Assembly (NCBI GenBank): GCA_016342595.1
Contig: JAEINY010000012.1
Location: forward strand, 1-48,498
Origin: Marinilabiliaceae bacterium
GTDB lineage: Bacteria > Bacteroidota > Bacteroidia > Bacteroidales > Marinilabiliaceae
Direction: 5' to 3'
DNA length: 48,498 bases
The position numbers were made by a program, and so were the translations under genes. Position 1 is the first letter of the stretch, and every line of letters begins with the position of its first letter. Positions 1 to 9,096 of the stretch are shown here, piece by piece. The notes beneath the pieces were generated by a model, which was not told the DNA's origin, made no database searches, and saw nothing but the letters and a program-made list of their open reading frames with translations.

Positions 1-65
1 AAAACCGCACGTACGGTTTGACGAGGGGATGGGGGAGTATTTGTGCTCCCACCATTCTACTCTAC
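1..65 (+). mobile_element. Group II intron, 3' end only (domain V 3' strand and domain VI)
   Basis: Positions 1-19 read as the 3' strand of a domain V hairpin (CCGCACGTACGGTTT). Positions 23-62 fold into a domain VI stem: GGGAG (33-37) pairs with CTCCC (46-50), the stem continues through G-C, U-A and G-U pairs, and an A at 59 is left bulged, 7 nt from the predicted 3' splice site at 65 (ends CTCTAC). A bulged A at that spacing is the known branch point of group II introns. The reverse transcriptase/maturase gene expected upstream lies outside the window. The exact boundary is inferred. Confidence 0.8.
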
Positions 66-197
66 TGGTTAAAATTATTGGTTGTATTCTTATTGCCGAT
101 GGATTTCTATTAAAATAAGGTATTTGGCACTCAGTGTATCATACACTACTAAGATTTGCATTTAAGAAATAAGGTCTTTTGATTATCATTTAAACTT

Positions 198-505
198 TAT
201 TTTCCTCTGTGCGGCTACTATATAACTCTTTTTTATCCACAGATTACGCAGATTAACACGGATTTCATCACTGGATTCGACATAATAACAAGACCGATGG
301 TTATCTTTTGCGTTTTTAGAAACAACTTGTTGTTTTGCTCTGTGGCTCTCTGTGGCTTCTTCGTGTAACTCTGTGTTACCCTTTTCTCAGCGTTATCTCT
401 GCTTTTGTTAGCATGTCAAGGCTTGAGGACTCTATGTTACAATTAGTTTGTGCAAAATATACCCCTTGAATAATAAACACTATAATATGCAAATCATTCC
501 ACTAG
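198..505. repeat. Dispersed non-coding repeat, copy A
   Basis: This stretch shares its left part (to about 340) and its right part (about 388-505) with 10652-11319. Shared blocks include TATAACTCTTTTTTA, ATTAACACGGATTTCATC, the run from 297 through GAAACAACTTGTTG, and the end block ATGCAAATCATTCCACTAG. The middle is only about 45 bp here, against roughly 415 bp in the other copy. No credible reading frame is present. Its origin is unknown; it resembles the mobile non-coding repeats common in environmental Bacteroidota. Confidence 0.8.
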
Positions 506-563
506 TGCTTCAAATTCTAAATTCAAGTAATTATTTTACTTTGCTTCCAATCAAATAAATTTT

Positions 564-682
564 TTCTTTAAACCGCGAATTACGCTAATTAAACGAATTA
601 TTAAAATTTCTGGTAATTAACGTTTTCCGGCGGAAAACGAATTCGTGTAATTCGTTAAATTCGCGGTTCCATTAAAGAAAAC
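564..682. repeat. Nested palindromic repeat (cruciform-forming)
   Basis: An outer imperfect inverted repeat pairs TTCTTTAAACCGCGAATT (from about 564) with its near-complement ending at 681, with AACGAATT and AATTCGTG arms further in. At the centre is a perfect inner palindrome, CGTTTTCCG (621-629) and CGGAAAACG (631-639), around a single G. The whole could fold into one long hairpin. There is no T-tract and no adjacent gene end, so a simple terminator is unlikely; a small non-autonomous mobile repeat is more likely. Confidence 0.75.
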
Positions 683-1195
683 TGCGAAGCAGTTGATATA
701 TTGTAATTAAGTGTTTAATATATCAGTAGGTGGCACCATTAATAAATACTTAAACTTGCAATTTGTCGCACTAGTATCTGGCTTCAGCTGATAATTATCA
801 TTCATTTCCCTGTGATTACTATCTATTTTGCAGGCAGTTTAGATGAGGAAGCAATTATTTTTTTAAATTGCACTTGCAATAATTATTATCAGTCACACAA
901 AAATGACGCGGGCCAATCAAATAACTTCAATGTATTCCATCCAACGGTGGGAAAAAATGGCCTTTGCCCGATTCGTTGCCAACCTTCCCCTTTCATCTTT
1001 AGCTCTGGTGAGCCTTTACGGCCGATTTGGTGCCGGGCTATTTGAGTGCTGGATCCAATAGACATTACTTCTTAGTGGTAAGCCGATGTTTTTTGATACT
1101 TGTTAAAGGTATCAAGAATCGTGTGCAACCATAAGCTTTCATAGTTCTCCGGAAGCTTCACGATACTGAATGCGTATTTCCAAAATCTATATCTT
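683..1195. other. Intergenic region, no supported gene
   Basis: The region lies between the palindromic repeat and the S9 peptidase gene. A 77-codon plus-strand frame at 812-1045 has no recognisable family or ribosome binding site. On the minus strand about 100 codons (roughly 1190 down to 890) read open except for one stop and could be a decayed gene, but the composition proves nothing. No clear TAnnTTTG promoter was seen for the gene at 1196. Confidence 0.5.
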
Positions 1196-3463
1196 ATGAA
1201 TAAACTACAAGCAATACTCGTTTTGCTTTGCATTTGTCTATCCCTTAGTGGCCAGGTTACTAAAACGGATTACGACCGGGCAACGCAATTCATGTCTGAA
1301 AACATTACAAAAAAGTACTACCGTTCCTGGGTCAATCCCCAGTGGGATGACGAAAGTGATTTGTTTTGGTATTCCGTAACCACGCCTAATGGCAAAGAGT
1401 ATGTGAAAGTCAATACCAAAACCGGAAAGAAAGCACCGCTCTTTAATGCCGAAAAATTAGCAGCCGCTCTTGCCAGTAAATTGGAGAAAGAGGTGAAGTC
1501 GGAAGAACTGCCCGTTTCTAAGATCAAGTTATTGGATAAGGGGAAGTCCATCGCTTTTAAAACTGATAGCTTGTGGTTGGAATGTGAGCTTAAATCCTAT
1601 GCATTGTCTTCCTATAAAACCGATAAATCTTATGGAGCCTTATGTGTTTTATCGCCTGATAAACAAAAACTGGCCGTGGTACACGACTACAATGTATGGA
1701 TTAAGAATCTGAGTACTGACGATTCCGTGCAAGTGACGCAAGACGGTAATCTGGCCTTTGGTAATGGGGTTTCACCATCCTGGTATTCCACGAAAGATAT
1801 TGAAACGTCAGCCGATCATGATCTGGATGCTGATCTCACCTGGAGTCCCGATAGTCGTCACCTGATTGTGGGCAAGTATGACCGTCGAAAAGCAGAAAAC
1901 CTCTATCTCTATAAAATTTTACCCGAAAGCGGACAACGTGCCCGGGTGTATGGTTATGAACGCCCGTTGGCCGGCGATTCCATTGTGCCCACCATTGAAT
2001 ATATGATGGTGGATGCCGATAAACATGTATCCACGCCTGTTGATCTCAAACCCAATGCCACCTTCCTGAATTACGGATTTAGCTGGATGAAAAATTCAGA
2101 TAAGGCATGGCAAGTGCGTTTTGAGCGTGGTTACAAGGCCTGTGAAGTGGTTGAAGTGAATGGTTTAACTGGTAATTCCAGAGTGGTCTTGCGCGAAACA
2201 GCCGATACGTATGTGGATCCGCTCAATCATGACTTAAAAGTGTTGGAAGGAAGTGATGAGTTTATCTGGTTGTCGGAACGGGATGGATGGAACCACATCT
2301 ATTTGTACGATTGGAAATCCGGTGAGTTGAAAAGCCAAATTACCAAAGGTGACTTTGTGGTCCGTAGTATTCTTCATCTGGATGAAAAGAATCGAAAAGT
2401 CTATTTCACGGCCGGTGGCAAAGAAGCAGGTCGTGATCCTTATTACCCTCACCTGTATGTCGTGAATCTGGATGGCTCAGGGATGCAACTGTTATCATCG
2501 GAAGATGCGCACCATACCTTTTTCCTGTCGCCCGATAAAAATTTTGTAGTGGATAATTATTCCACCGTTCAGAAACCAAACGTGGCCGTGCTGCGCCGTT
2601 TGAAAGATGGAAAAGTTATTTGCAGGTTGGAAGAAGGGGATATCACTGAGTTGAAAGCCATGGGATGGCAGGCACCGGAACCATTTATGGTGAAAGGTCG
2701 GGACGGAACATCTGATATCTATGGAGTATTATTCAAGCCTGCCAACTTTGATCCCAATAAAAAATACCCGGTCATCGACGGAACGTACAGCGGGCCTCAA
2801 ACCATACGTGCGCCAAAAACTTTCTATCGGGGTTTGTCAAACGATGACACACCATTGGCGCAATTGGGGTTTGTGATGGTGAACATTGATGGGCTGGGAT
2901 CGGCTTTTCGCTCCAAAGCATTTCATGATGTATCCTACAAAAACTTGGGGGATATCGGTGGACCCGATCACATGATTGCCATCAAAACATTGGCTGAGAA
3001 ATACAGTTGGATGGACAGCACGCGTGTGGGCATCTTTGGTCACTCAGCTGGTGGATACGATGCCGCCCATGCTTTATTGGTCTATTCCGACTTTTACAAA
3101 GTAGGTGTGGCCACTGCCGGTAACCATGATCATCGGGCAGCCAAAGCCTGGTGGCCCGAGCTCTACATGGGGTATCCGGCAGGGGCGCATTACGATGAAC
3201 AGTCCAATTATAATCTGGCTTCCAACTTAAAAGGGCATCTGCTTTTGGTACATGGCGATCAGGATCAAAATGTGAATCCCACTTCTTCCATGCGATTGGC
3301 AGCCGAGCTCATCAAAGCCAATAAAGACTTTGAATTGCTGTTGATTCCCAATAAGGATCATGGACAGGTCTATTACGATAAATACATGATTCGGAAACGG
3401 TGGGATTTCTTTGTGAAGCATCTTCAGGAAATAAATCCACCGCGTGAGTATAAAATAAAATAG
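1196..3463 (+). CDS. Secreted S9 family peptidase, dipeptidyl-peptidase IV-like
   Basis: This 755-residue protein is a prolyl-oligopeptidase family serine peptidase. DPP-IV-type enzymes release Xaa-Pro or Xaa-Ala dipeptides from the N-terminus of peptides. Residues 1-20 form a signal peptide without a lipobox, so export to the periplasm is expected. Residues about 60-490 are the DPP-IV N-terminal beta-propeller region, including WSPDSRHLIVG and SERDGWNHIYLYD. The C-terminal alpha/beta hydrolase has the Ser-Asp-His triad: Ser617 in GHSAGGYD, Asp690 in HGDQDQNV and His722 in NKDHG. Length matches the family. It opens a plus-strand run with an Xaa-Pro peptidase and proline-related enzymes, which supports action on proline-rich peptides. 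Exact P1 specificity cannot be read from sequence. Confidence 0.93.
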   Translation: MNKLQAILVLLCICLSLSGQVTKTDYDRATQFMSENITKKYYRSWVNPQWDDESDLFWYSVTTPNGKEYVKVNTKTGKKAPLFNAEKLAAALASKLEKEVKSEELPVSKIKLLDKGKSIAFKTDSLWLECELKSYALSSYKTDKSYGALCVLSPDKQKLAVVHDYNVWIKNLSTDDSVQVTQDGNLAFGNGVSPSWYSTKDIETSADHDLDADLTWSPDSRHLIVGKYDRRKAENLYLYKILPESGQRARVYGYERPLAGDSIVPTIEYMMVDADKHVSTPVDLKPNATFLNYGFSWMKNSDKAWQVRFERGYKACEVVEVNGLTGNSRVVLRETADTYVDPLNHDLKVLEGSDEFIWLSERDGWNHIYLYDWKSGELKSQITKGDFVVRSILHLDEKNRKVYFTAGGKEAGRDPYYPHLYVVNLDGSGMQLLSSEDAHHTFFLSPDKNFVVDNYSTVQKPNVAVLRRLKDGKVICRLEEGDITELKAMGWQAPEPFMVKGRDGTSDIYGVLFKPANFDPNKKYPVIDGTYSGPQTIRAPKTFYRGLSNDDTPLAQLGFVMVNIDGLGSAFRSKAFHDVSYKNLGDIGGPDHMIAIKTLAEKYSWMDSTRVGIFGHSAGGYDAAHALLVYSDFYKVGVATAGNHDHRAAKAWWPELYMGYPAGAHYDEQSNYNLASNLKGHLLLVHGDQDQNVNPTSSMRLAAELIKANKDFELLLIPNKDHGQVYYDKYMIRKRWDFFVKHLQEINPPREYKIK

Positions 3464-3530
3464 AAAGACCATTCCCCGGGATGGAAAATAAACTTTAAAA
3501 TCAGTATATTAATCCTTAATTATTAAAACC

Positions 3531-4922
3531 ATGTTTTCAAAAGAAACTTACATAAAGCGGCGTCAACAGCTCAAGCAGGATGTAGATAAGGGATTGGTCA
3601 TTTTCGTTGGTAACAGTGAAAGTCCCATGAATTATGCCGATAATACCTTTCGCTATCGTCAGGATAGCTCGTTCCTTTATTTCTTCGGCTTAAATCACCC
3701 CGATTTAGTGGGCGTCATTGATGTGGAGTCGGGTGAAGAATGGATGTATGGCGATGATTATACCATTGATCACATTGTGTGGATGGGCAATCAGCCAACT
3801 ATTCGTGAGCGGGCCGGTGAATGTGGTATCACAAACACCAAAACACTCACTCAGCTGGCTGAAGATTTGAAACAAGTGCAAGCCATGGGGCGTCCGGTGC
3901 ATTTTTTACCGGTGTATCGGGGTGAGAGTAAAATCAGATTGTTCGAATGGCTGGGTGTATTGCCGGCTGAAGTCAAAGAGAAAGCTTCATTGGAGTTGGT
4001 GAAAGCAGTCATCAAACAGCGTAACTATAAATCCAACGAAGAGATTGTAGAGATTGAGAAAGCGGTTAATACAACTGTTGAGATGCATTTGGCGGCCATG
4101 CGCATGGCTCGTCCGGGTATGTTGGAGGCTGAGATAGCCGCCGAAATGGAACGCATCGCCATGTCAAAAGATGGCTACATCTCCTTTCCGGTGATTGCTA
4201 CCATTAACGGTCAAACCTTGCACAACCATTATCATGGCAACCGCCTGGAAGAGGGACGTATGTTTTTGCTGGACGCAGGTGCTGAAACCAGCATGGGGTA
4301 TGCCGGTGATATGTCCAGTACCTTCCCCGTAGGAAAGACCTTTACCACGCGTCAAAAAGAGATTTACCAGGTGGCTTTGAATTCCCATGAGAAAGCCATC
4401 TCCATGATGAAACCGGGTGTCGCCTTTAAAGAAGTTTATTTTGAGTCAGCCCGTGAAGTCATGCGCGGCATGAAAGAGCTGGGATTTGTAAAAGGGGATA
4501 TCGATGAAGGGGTAGCCGCTGGTGCACATGCCATGTTTTTCCCTTGTGGATTAGGCCACATGATGGGCCTGGATGTGCATGATATGGAAGATCTGGGCGA
4601 ACAGTACGTAGGCTACGCTAACGAAGCCAAGAGTACACAGTTTGGGCTGAAATCATTACGTTTAGGTCGTAAATTAGAACCGGGCTTTGTCCTCACCATT
4701 GAGCCGGGGGTATATTTTATTCCGCAATTGATTGATTTATGGAAATCGGAAAAACGATTCACGGATTTCTTAAATTACGATAAAATTGAACAATACAAAG
4801 ACTTTGGCGGATGCCGTAATGAGGAGGACTTCCTGATTACTGCCGATGGATATCGTCTGCTGGGTCAGCCACTTCCCAAAACCATTGCGGATGTGGAACG
4901 CGAACGATTAAATGCATTCTAA
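3531..4922 (+). CDS. M24B metallopeptidase, Xaa-Pro aminopeptidase (aminopeptidase P) family
   Basis: This 463-residue cytoplasmic protein has an aminopeptidase-P N-terminal domain (residues 1 to about 135, with RYRQDSSFLYFFGL) and a pita-bread catalytic domain from about 175. The five dimetal ligands are all present: Asp248 (LLDAGAE), Asp260 (YAGD), His343 (GLGHMMGLDVHD), Glu391 (TIEPGVYF) and Glu432 (NEEDF). Family members cleave the bond between any N-terminal residue and proline. There is no signal peptide, so it would act on imported peptides or dipeptides. The next gene starts 10 bp downstream, which implies one transcript, and 67 bp separate it from the S9 peptidase upstream. Xaa-Pro dipeptidase (prolidase) activity is an alternative, since the two share this fold. 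Confidence 0.93.
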   Translation: MFSKETYIKRRQQLKQDVDKGLVIFVGNSESPMNYADNTFRYRQDSSFLYFFGLNHPDLVGVIDVESGEEWMYGDDYTIDHIVWMGNQPTIRERAGECGITNTKTLTQLAEDLKQVQAMGRPVHFLPVYRGESKIRLFEWLGVLPAEVKEKASLELVKAVIKQRNYKSNEEIVEIEKAVNTTVEMHLAAMRMARPGMLEAEIAAEMERIAMSKDGYISFPVIATINGQTLHNHYHGNRLEEGRMFLLDAGAETSMGYAGDMSSTFPVGKTFTTRQKEIYQVALNSHEKAISMMKPGVAFKEVYFESAREVMRGMKELGFVKGDIDEGVAAGAHAMFFPCGLGHMMGLDVHDMEDLGEQYVGYANEAKSTQFGLKSLRLGRKLEPGFVLTIEPGVYFIPQLIDLWKSEKRFTDFLNYDKIEQYKDFGGCRNEEDFLITADGYRLLGQPLPKTIADVERERLNAF

Positions 4923-4932
4923 ACCATAAATT

Positions 4933-5895
4933 ATGCTGATACTTTCATCCGAAGCCATTGAAAAAGCTGCTCCTCCCCATCTCTGGACTGATGTCATGGA
5001 GCTGGCTTTAAAAGCAAGTGCCGATAAAGACTATTTTACCCCTGACCGCATGCATGTGGAAATGGATGGCAATACCTTATTGGTGATGCCTTCTGTGGGG
5101 CCTGATATGTTTACTACCAAATTGGTTTCTGTGTTTCCGGGTAATGCCGAACTGGGCGAACCGGTGATTCATGGGACCGTGTTGTTAAACGAAGGCCGTA
5201 CAGGTGAAGCAGTGGCACTATTGAATGGTGCGAAACTGACTGCTATGCGTACAGCCGCTGTGGCTTCGGTGGGAGTGAGGCATTTAACCGATCCTCTGAT
5301 TCATTCCATTGGCGTGATAGGCGCAGGTGCTCAAGGTCGGCACATTGCCTGGTTAGCTGCTCATGAACGTGATATAGAACGCATCTATGTCTATGATCGA
5401 TCCATAAAAATGGTGCAGGAATTTCTTAACTTCATGACAGAACGCTTACCTAATGTAGAGGTGGCCATTTGTGAAGATGAACAACAGTTGGTTAAAAACA
5501 GTGAAGTTATCATTACGGCCACCACTTCTGAAATACCCGTTTTGCCTAATTTGGAAGATATGTTATTGGGTAAAACGATCATCAGCGTTGGATCTTATAA
5601 ACCCAATATGCGCGAATTGCCCGAATCGCTGTTCCGCTTAATTGATCAGGTATGGATTGATGCCGATCATGGTCGCAAAGAGAGTGGTGATTTGATTTTC
5701 CCGCTTGAAAACAAATGGATTGAGGCCAATCAAATTCGACATATTGTGGATCTGATAGAGAGTCCGCAGGAGATTAGTTTTCGTGAAACGCGGCTTTTCA
5801 AGACTGTTGGACAGGGCTTATTCGATTTGTTTGCTGCCAAGCTGGTCTATGAACGTGCCCGATTGGATGGAATTGGTTATTCAGTGAATGTTTAA
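4933..5895 (+). CDS. Ornithine cyclodeaminase/mu-crystallin family protein, probable pyrroline-2-carboxylate reductase
   Basis: This 320-residue NAD(P)-binding protein has a Rossmann motif GAGAQG at residues 130-135 and the family signature LNGAKLTAMRTAA with Lys101 and Arg106. The family contains ornithine cyclodeaminases, ketimine reductases and delta-1-pyrroline-2-carboxylate reductases. Context favours the last role: the gene sits 10 bp after an Xaa-Pro peptidase and just upstream of a Cys/Thr-type 3-hydroxyproline dehydratase, whose product tautomerises to pyrroline-2-carboxylate. Reduction of that imine would yield L-proline. The family assignment is seen in the sequence; the substrate is inferred from the neighbourhood. 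Alanine dehydrogenase or ornithine cyclodeaminase activity remains possible. Confidence 0.87.
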   Translation: MLILSSEAIEKAAPPHLWTDVMELALKASADKDYFTPDRMHVEMDGNTLLVMPSVGPDMFTTKLVSVFPGNAELGEPVIHGTVLLNEGRTGEAVALLNGAKLTAMRTAAVASVGVRHLTDPLIHSIGVIGAGAQGRHIAWLAAHERDIERIYVYDRSIKMVQEFLNFMTERLPNVEVAICEDEQQLVKNSEVIITATTSEIPVLPNLEDMLLGKTIISVGSYKPNMRELPESLFRLIDQVWIDADHGRKESGDLIFPLENKWIEANQIRHIVDLIESPQEISFRETRLFKTVGQGLFDLFAAKLVYERARLDGIGYSVNV

Positions 5896-6332
5896 TAGAA
5901 ATATTTCAAAAGTGATCTATATATAGTTTGATAATCAATTGTAATAGGCTTTAATTATCGCTTAAGAATGATTTCAGGTGCCAGAGTTTCTTTTTCGATC
6001 TGCCTTCAAGAAATAACGTTAAGAAATTTAATGGATTGTAGCGGTTAAAAGAAAATCTGTTTGATCCCGATTTAGTACTTGTAGGGATTTGGGAACCAAA
6101 TTCCACAAGGTTCTTTATCGGGAGAGTTATTTTCTTTCAGCGTAAAGGAGTTAAATTTTAGTTATTTATTGACAGCAGCGGCATTTTTTGTTTACGTTTT
6201 TTTTGCTGTAGAAAAAAAGTAAAAGCCTGCGCGGCTTGAGCGCTTATATAAAAAGAAATCCTATTTAGGACTATAATGGAAATATTCATACACTGAACCC
6301 TTTTATAACTCATTACCCTTACTAAACCTATA
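5896..6332. other. Intergenic region with a hairpin repeat at about 6165-6245
   Basis: This 437-bp gap splits the peptide and hydroxyproline cluster. Around 6165-6245 lies an imperfect hairpin, GTTTACGTTTTTTTT against AGAAAAAAAGTAAA, followed by CCTGCGCGGCTTGAGCGC. A related block, AAAAAAGTAAACC then AAGCCCGCCGCTCAATTGC, occurs at about 10445-10480, so this is a dispersed repeat rather than gene-specific control DNA. No gene and no convincing TAnnTTTG promoter for the next gene were found. Confidence 0.55.
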
Positions 6333-7373
6333 ATGCAAAATCTACAAAACTGGAACTGGGAGCCTCCCCAAAATTGGCTGTCGGTAAAAACTATTGATTT
6401 ACATACCGGGGGAGAACCCCTCCGTGTTTTATATGGCGGTCTGCCAGCCATTCAGGGAAAAACGATCCTGGAGAAACGGCGTTATTTTCGCGATCATATG
6501 GATCATATCCGAACCGGTACCATGTTTGAACCCCGTGGTCATGCTGATATGTATGGAGCGCTGATCACTGAACCCATTACAAAAGATGCTGATTTTGGTA
6601 CTTTTTTTCTGCACAATGAAGGATACAGTACCATGTGTGGCCATGCCATTATCGCGCTGACCAAATTGGTATTTGATACCGGTATGATTGAAAAGGAAGG
6701 CGATCGGCCGGAGCTGATTATTGATGCACCTCCCGGGTTGATTCGTGCCAAAGCGCATCGATCCAAAGGAGTGGTGGAGAGTGTGTCGTTCCTTAATGTA
6801 CCTTCTTTTCTTTTATTGAAGGACGCGATCGTAGAGGTACCAGGGATTGGTACAGTGCAGTTTGACGTCGCTTATGGAGGTGCCTTTTATGCCTTTGTAA
6901 ATGCCGATGAGTTAGGCATTGGCCTGGAGGAGAAAGATTATAATCAGCTCATTGATTGGGGGCGGCGTATTAAGTATGCAGTGATGGAAAAGTTTCCGAT
7001 TACGCATCCCTATGAGCCGGACTTGAGTTTTCTGTATGGCACTATTTTTACTGGTGCACCACTGGATCCGAATCATCACAGTCGCAATGTCTGCATCTTC
7101 GCTGAAGGTGAAGTGGATCGTTCAGCTACGGGGTCTGGTGTGAGTGCACGAGCTGCGCTTCATTATGCCAAAGGGGAGTTGAAGATAAATGAATCGATTA
7201 CCATCGAAAGTATATTGGGATCTACCATGGAAGTTAAAGTGACCGAATCAACCACTTATGGCCCGCATAAAGCTGTGATACCCGAAGTTACCGGAAAAGC
7301 CTGGTTAACGGGGCGTAATGAGTTTTGGTTTGATCCGGTTGATCCGCTTCGGGAGGGTTTTATTTTTAGGTAG
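6333..7373 (+). CDS. Proline racemase family, trans-3-hydroxy-L-proline dehydratase (Cys/Thr type)
   Basis: This 346-residue member of the proline racemase superfamily is diagnosed by its two active-site residues. Cys102 lies in the first motif (MCGH) and Thr266 in the second (ATGSGVSARAAL). Proline racemases and 4-hydroxyproline 2-epimerases carry Cys/Cys. The Cys/Thr pair is known from trans-3-hydroxy-L-proline dehydratases such as human L3HYPDH. The enzyme removes water to give delta-1-pyrroline-2-carboxylate, which the gene at 4933 probably reduces to proline. There is no signal peptide, so it is cytoplasmic. The ATG at 6333 gives the usual family length. The residues are seen; the substrate follows from family knowledge plus context. 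Confidence 0.87.
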   Translation: MQNLQNWNWEPPQNWLSVKTIDLHTGGEPLRVLYGGLPAIQGKTILEKRRYFRDHMDHIRTGTMFEPRGHADMYGALITEPITKDADFGTFFLHNEGYSTMCGHAIIALTKLVFDTGMIEKEGDRPELIIDAPPGLIRAKAHRSKGVVESVSFLNVPSFLLLKDAIVEVPGIGTVQFDVAYGGAFYAFVNADELGIGLEEKDYNQLIDWGRRIKYAVMEKFPITHPYEPDLSFLYGTIFTGAPLDPNHHSRNVCIFAEGEVDRSATGSGVSARAALHYAKGELKINESITIESILGSTMEVKVTESTTYGPHKAVIPEVTGKAWLTGRNEFWFDPVDPLREGFIFR

Positions 7374-7415
7374 AATCAAGAAAACATCAAGGGGGCTTGA
7401 GCGCAATACAAATGT

Positions 7416-7423
7416 TAATTTTG
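7416..7423 (+). promoter_or_regulatory. Candidate -7 element for the C69 dipeptidase gene
   Basis: TAATTTTG fits the Bacteroidota -7 consensus TAnnTTTG and ends 32 bp before the ATG at 7456. No clean TTTG at -33 is visible; only CTTG at 7396-7399 with a 16-bp spacer. This suggests the dipeptidase gene can be transcribed separately from the upstream genes. Confidence 0.4.
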
Positions 7424-7455
7424 TAGGAGTACCCCTTTCATAAAAAAAATAAACG

Positions 7456-9096
7456 ATGAATAAATTATTCTTATATCTGGTCTTCACGACCTATTTGTTA
7501 TCACTAAATCACACGAATGCCTGCACTGTTATTGCAGTGGGTAAAAAAGCATCTGTGGATGGCTCGGTGATCGTATCTCATACCGATGCCGGTCCTGATT
7601 GTCGACTGCACCTGGTACCAGGTCAATCCTATAAAGCGGGGGACAAAGCACCTGTGTATTGGGGCATGACTGAAACAGGCCGTCAATTGGGCAACTATGG
7701 CGATGTGATCGGTCATATTCCGCAAGTGGCACAAACCAATAGTTATTTTCAGACTGCTTATCCCCAGATGAATGCCCACCAGCTGGCCATCGGGGAAAGT
7801 ACCCTGAGTCAACGGGATGAACTCAAACTGGACCGTTCGATTTGTAAACAAATCATGACCATTGAACAGGCTCAGGCCTTTGCTCTTCAACGTTGTCAAA
7901 CAGCTGAAGAGGCTTTAAAGGTCATTACTGAATTGCTGGAAACGTACGGTTTCTTACCTTCCTGTGTGGATGAAAGTGAGTCTTTGGTCATTGCTGATGT
8001 GAATGAAATCTGGGTACTGGAAGTGTTTAGTGTGGGTAATGAATGGACACCGGATAATGGAAAACCAGGTTGTATCTGGGCCGCTCAGCGGGTTCCCGAT
8101 GATCATGTCATGATAATTCCCAATTGGAGCATCATCAAACAGATCAATGTGGAAGATAAAACGAATTTTAGAGCTTCAGCGAACTATAAACAAGAAGCCA
8201 TTGATCGCGGTTGGTATAATCCGGCATCGGGTAAACCATTTATTTGGCAGGAGGCCTATTCACCTATCCCTCGTGAATGGGCGACTTCCCGTTTTTGGTT
8301 GTTTTATGCTACTTATGCGCCGAATTTCAAGCAATGGCCTGATCGCTTTACTGACTCACCATGGGCTGGTGAAGATCAGTATACCCAGTATGTGGAGCCT
8401 GTTTCGCTTTATCCGTTTTCTGTAAAACCTGAAAGGAAATTGGCTGTGCAGGACATCATGGCCTTCCAGCGATCTACTTTTTCTGGTACCATATATGACA
8501 AAGAGAATGCACCGGCCTGGTATTATCCGGGAAAAGAAGGAAAAATGATCAAAAGTGCCATTGCCACCCCATTTCCGACCAAAGAGATGCGTCAGGTAAT
8601 GAAAATTAATAGTCGCCGCAATGTGGCTCGTGCGAGAGGTGAATACGGAATGATTGCCCAGTTACGAGGCTGGTTACCCAATGAAGTAGGCGGAATTTAT
8701 TGGTTTTATGTCGATAATGCTTATACCAGCGCCTATGTCCCTATTTATTCAGGAGTGACAGATGTGGCAGAATGTTACAAGGTTTATAACCCGGATTATT
8801 TCCAGGAAAACAGTATTCGCTGGTGTGTTGATTTTGTGGATAACCTGATGTATTTAAAATGGCAGGATGCGCATCAATTATTAACTTCTAAACGGGATCC
8901 GCTGGAGCAGTCTTTTTTTAAGGATCAAAAAAGTGTAGATGCCAAAGTTCAGGAATTATTGAATAAAAATCCCAAGAAAGCAGCTCAGTATTTGACTGAT
9001 CTGACGGTTCAGAGAATGGAGCAAATTCATCAGCTTTATCAGGAAATACGGTTGGATTTTATCTCTAATTACACTAATAACAAGCAAGGTATTTGA
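7456..9096 (+). CDS. Secreted C69 family dipeptidase (N-terminal nucleophile hydrolase)
   Basis: This 546-residue protein belongs to peptidase family C69 (PepD-like). Residues 1-22 form a signal peptide ending in TNA. The mature protein then begins at Cys23 in CTVIAVGKKAS, so cleavage would expose the N-terminal Cys nucleophile typical of the family. Further family features are DGSVIVSHTDAGPDC near the N-terminus and PSCVDESESLVIADVNEIWVLE split over residues about 156-180. Signal-peptide processing would therefore both export and activate it. It follows the hydroxyproline dehydratase by 82 bp and adds a dipeptide-cleaving step to the cluster. A strong terminator-like hairpin follows at 9185. 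The substrate range of C69 enzymes is broad. Confidence 0.92.
   Translation: MNKLFLYLVFTTYLLSLNHTNACTVIAVGKKASVDGSVIVSHTDAGPDCRLHLVPGQSYKAGDKAPVYWGMTETGRQLGNYGDVIGHIPQVAQTNSYFQTAYPQMNAHQLAIGESTLSQRDELKLDRSICKQIMTIEQAQAFALQRCQTAEEALKVITELLETYGFLPSCVDESESLVIADVNEIWVLEVFSVGNEWTPDNGKPGCIWAAQRVPDDHVMIIPNWSIIKQINVEDKTNFRASANYKQEAIDRGWYNPASGKPFIWQEAYSPIPREWATSRFWLFYATYAPNFKQWPDRFTDSPWAGEDQYTQYVEPVSLYPFSVKPERKLAVQDIMAFQRSTFSGTIYDKENAPAWYYPGKEGKMIKSAIATPFPTKEMRQVMKINSRRNVARARGEYGMIAQLRGWLPNEVGGIYWFYVDNAYTSAYVPIYSGVTDVAECYKVYNPDYFQENSIRWCVDFVDNLMYLKWQDAHQLLTSKRDPLEQSFFKDQKSVDAKVQELLNKNPKKAAQYLTDLTVQRMEQIHQLYQEIRLDFISNYTNNKQGI

Noticed and set aside
812..1045. 77-codon plus-strand frame
   Set aside because: No ribosome binding site, no family, Cys/Asn-rich start and overlap with the possible minus-strand remnant.
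6333..7373. 4-hydroxyproline 2-epimerase or proline racemase
   Set aside because: The second active-site residue is Thr266, not Cys, which indicates the dehydratase subgroup.
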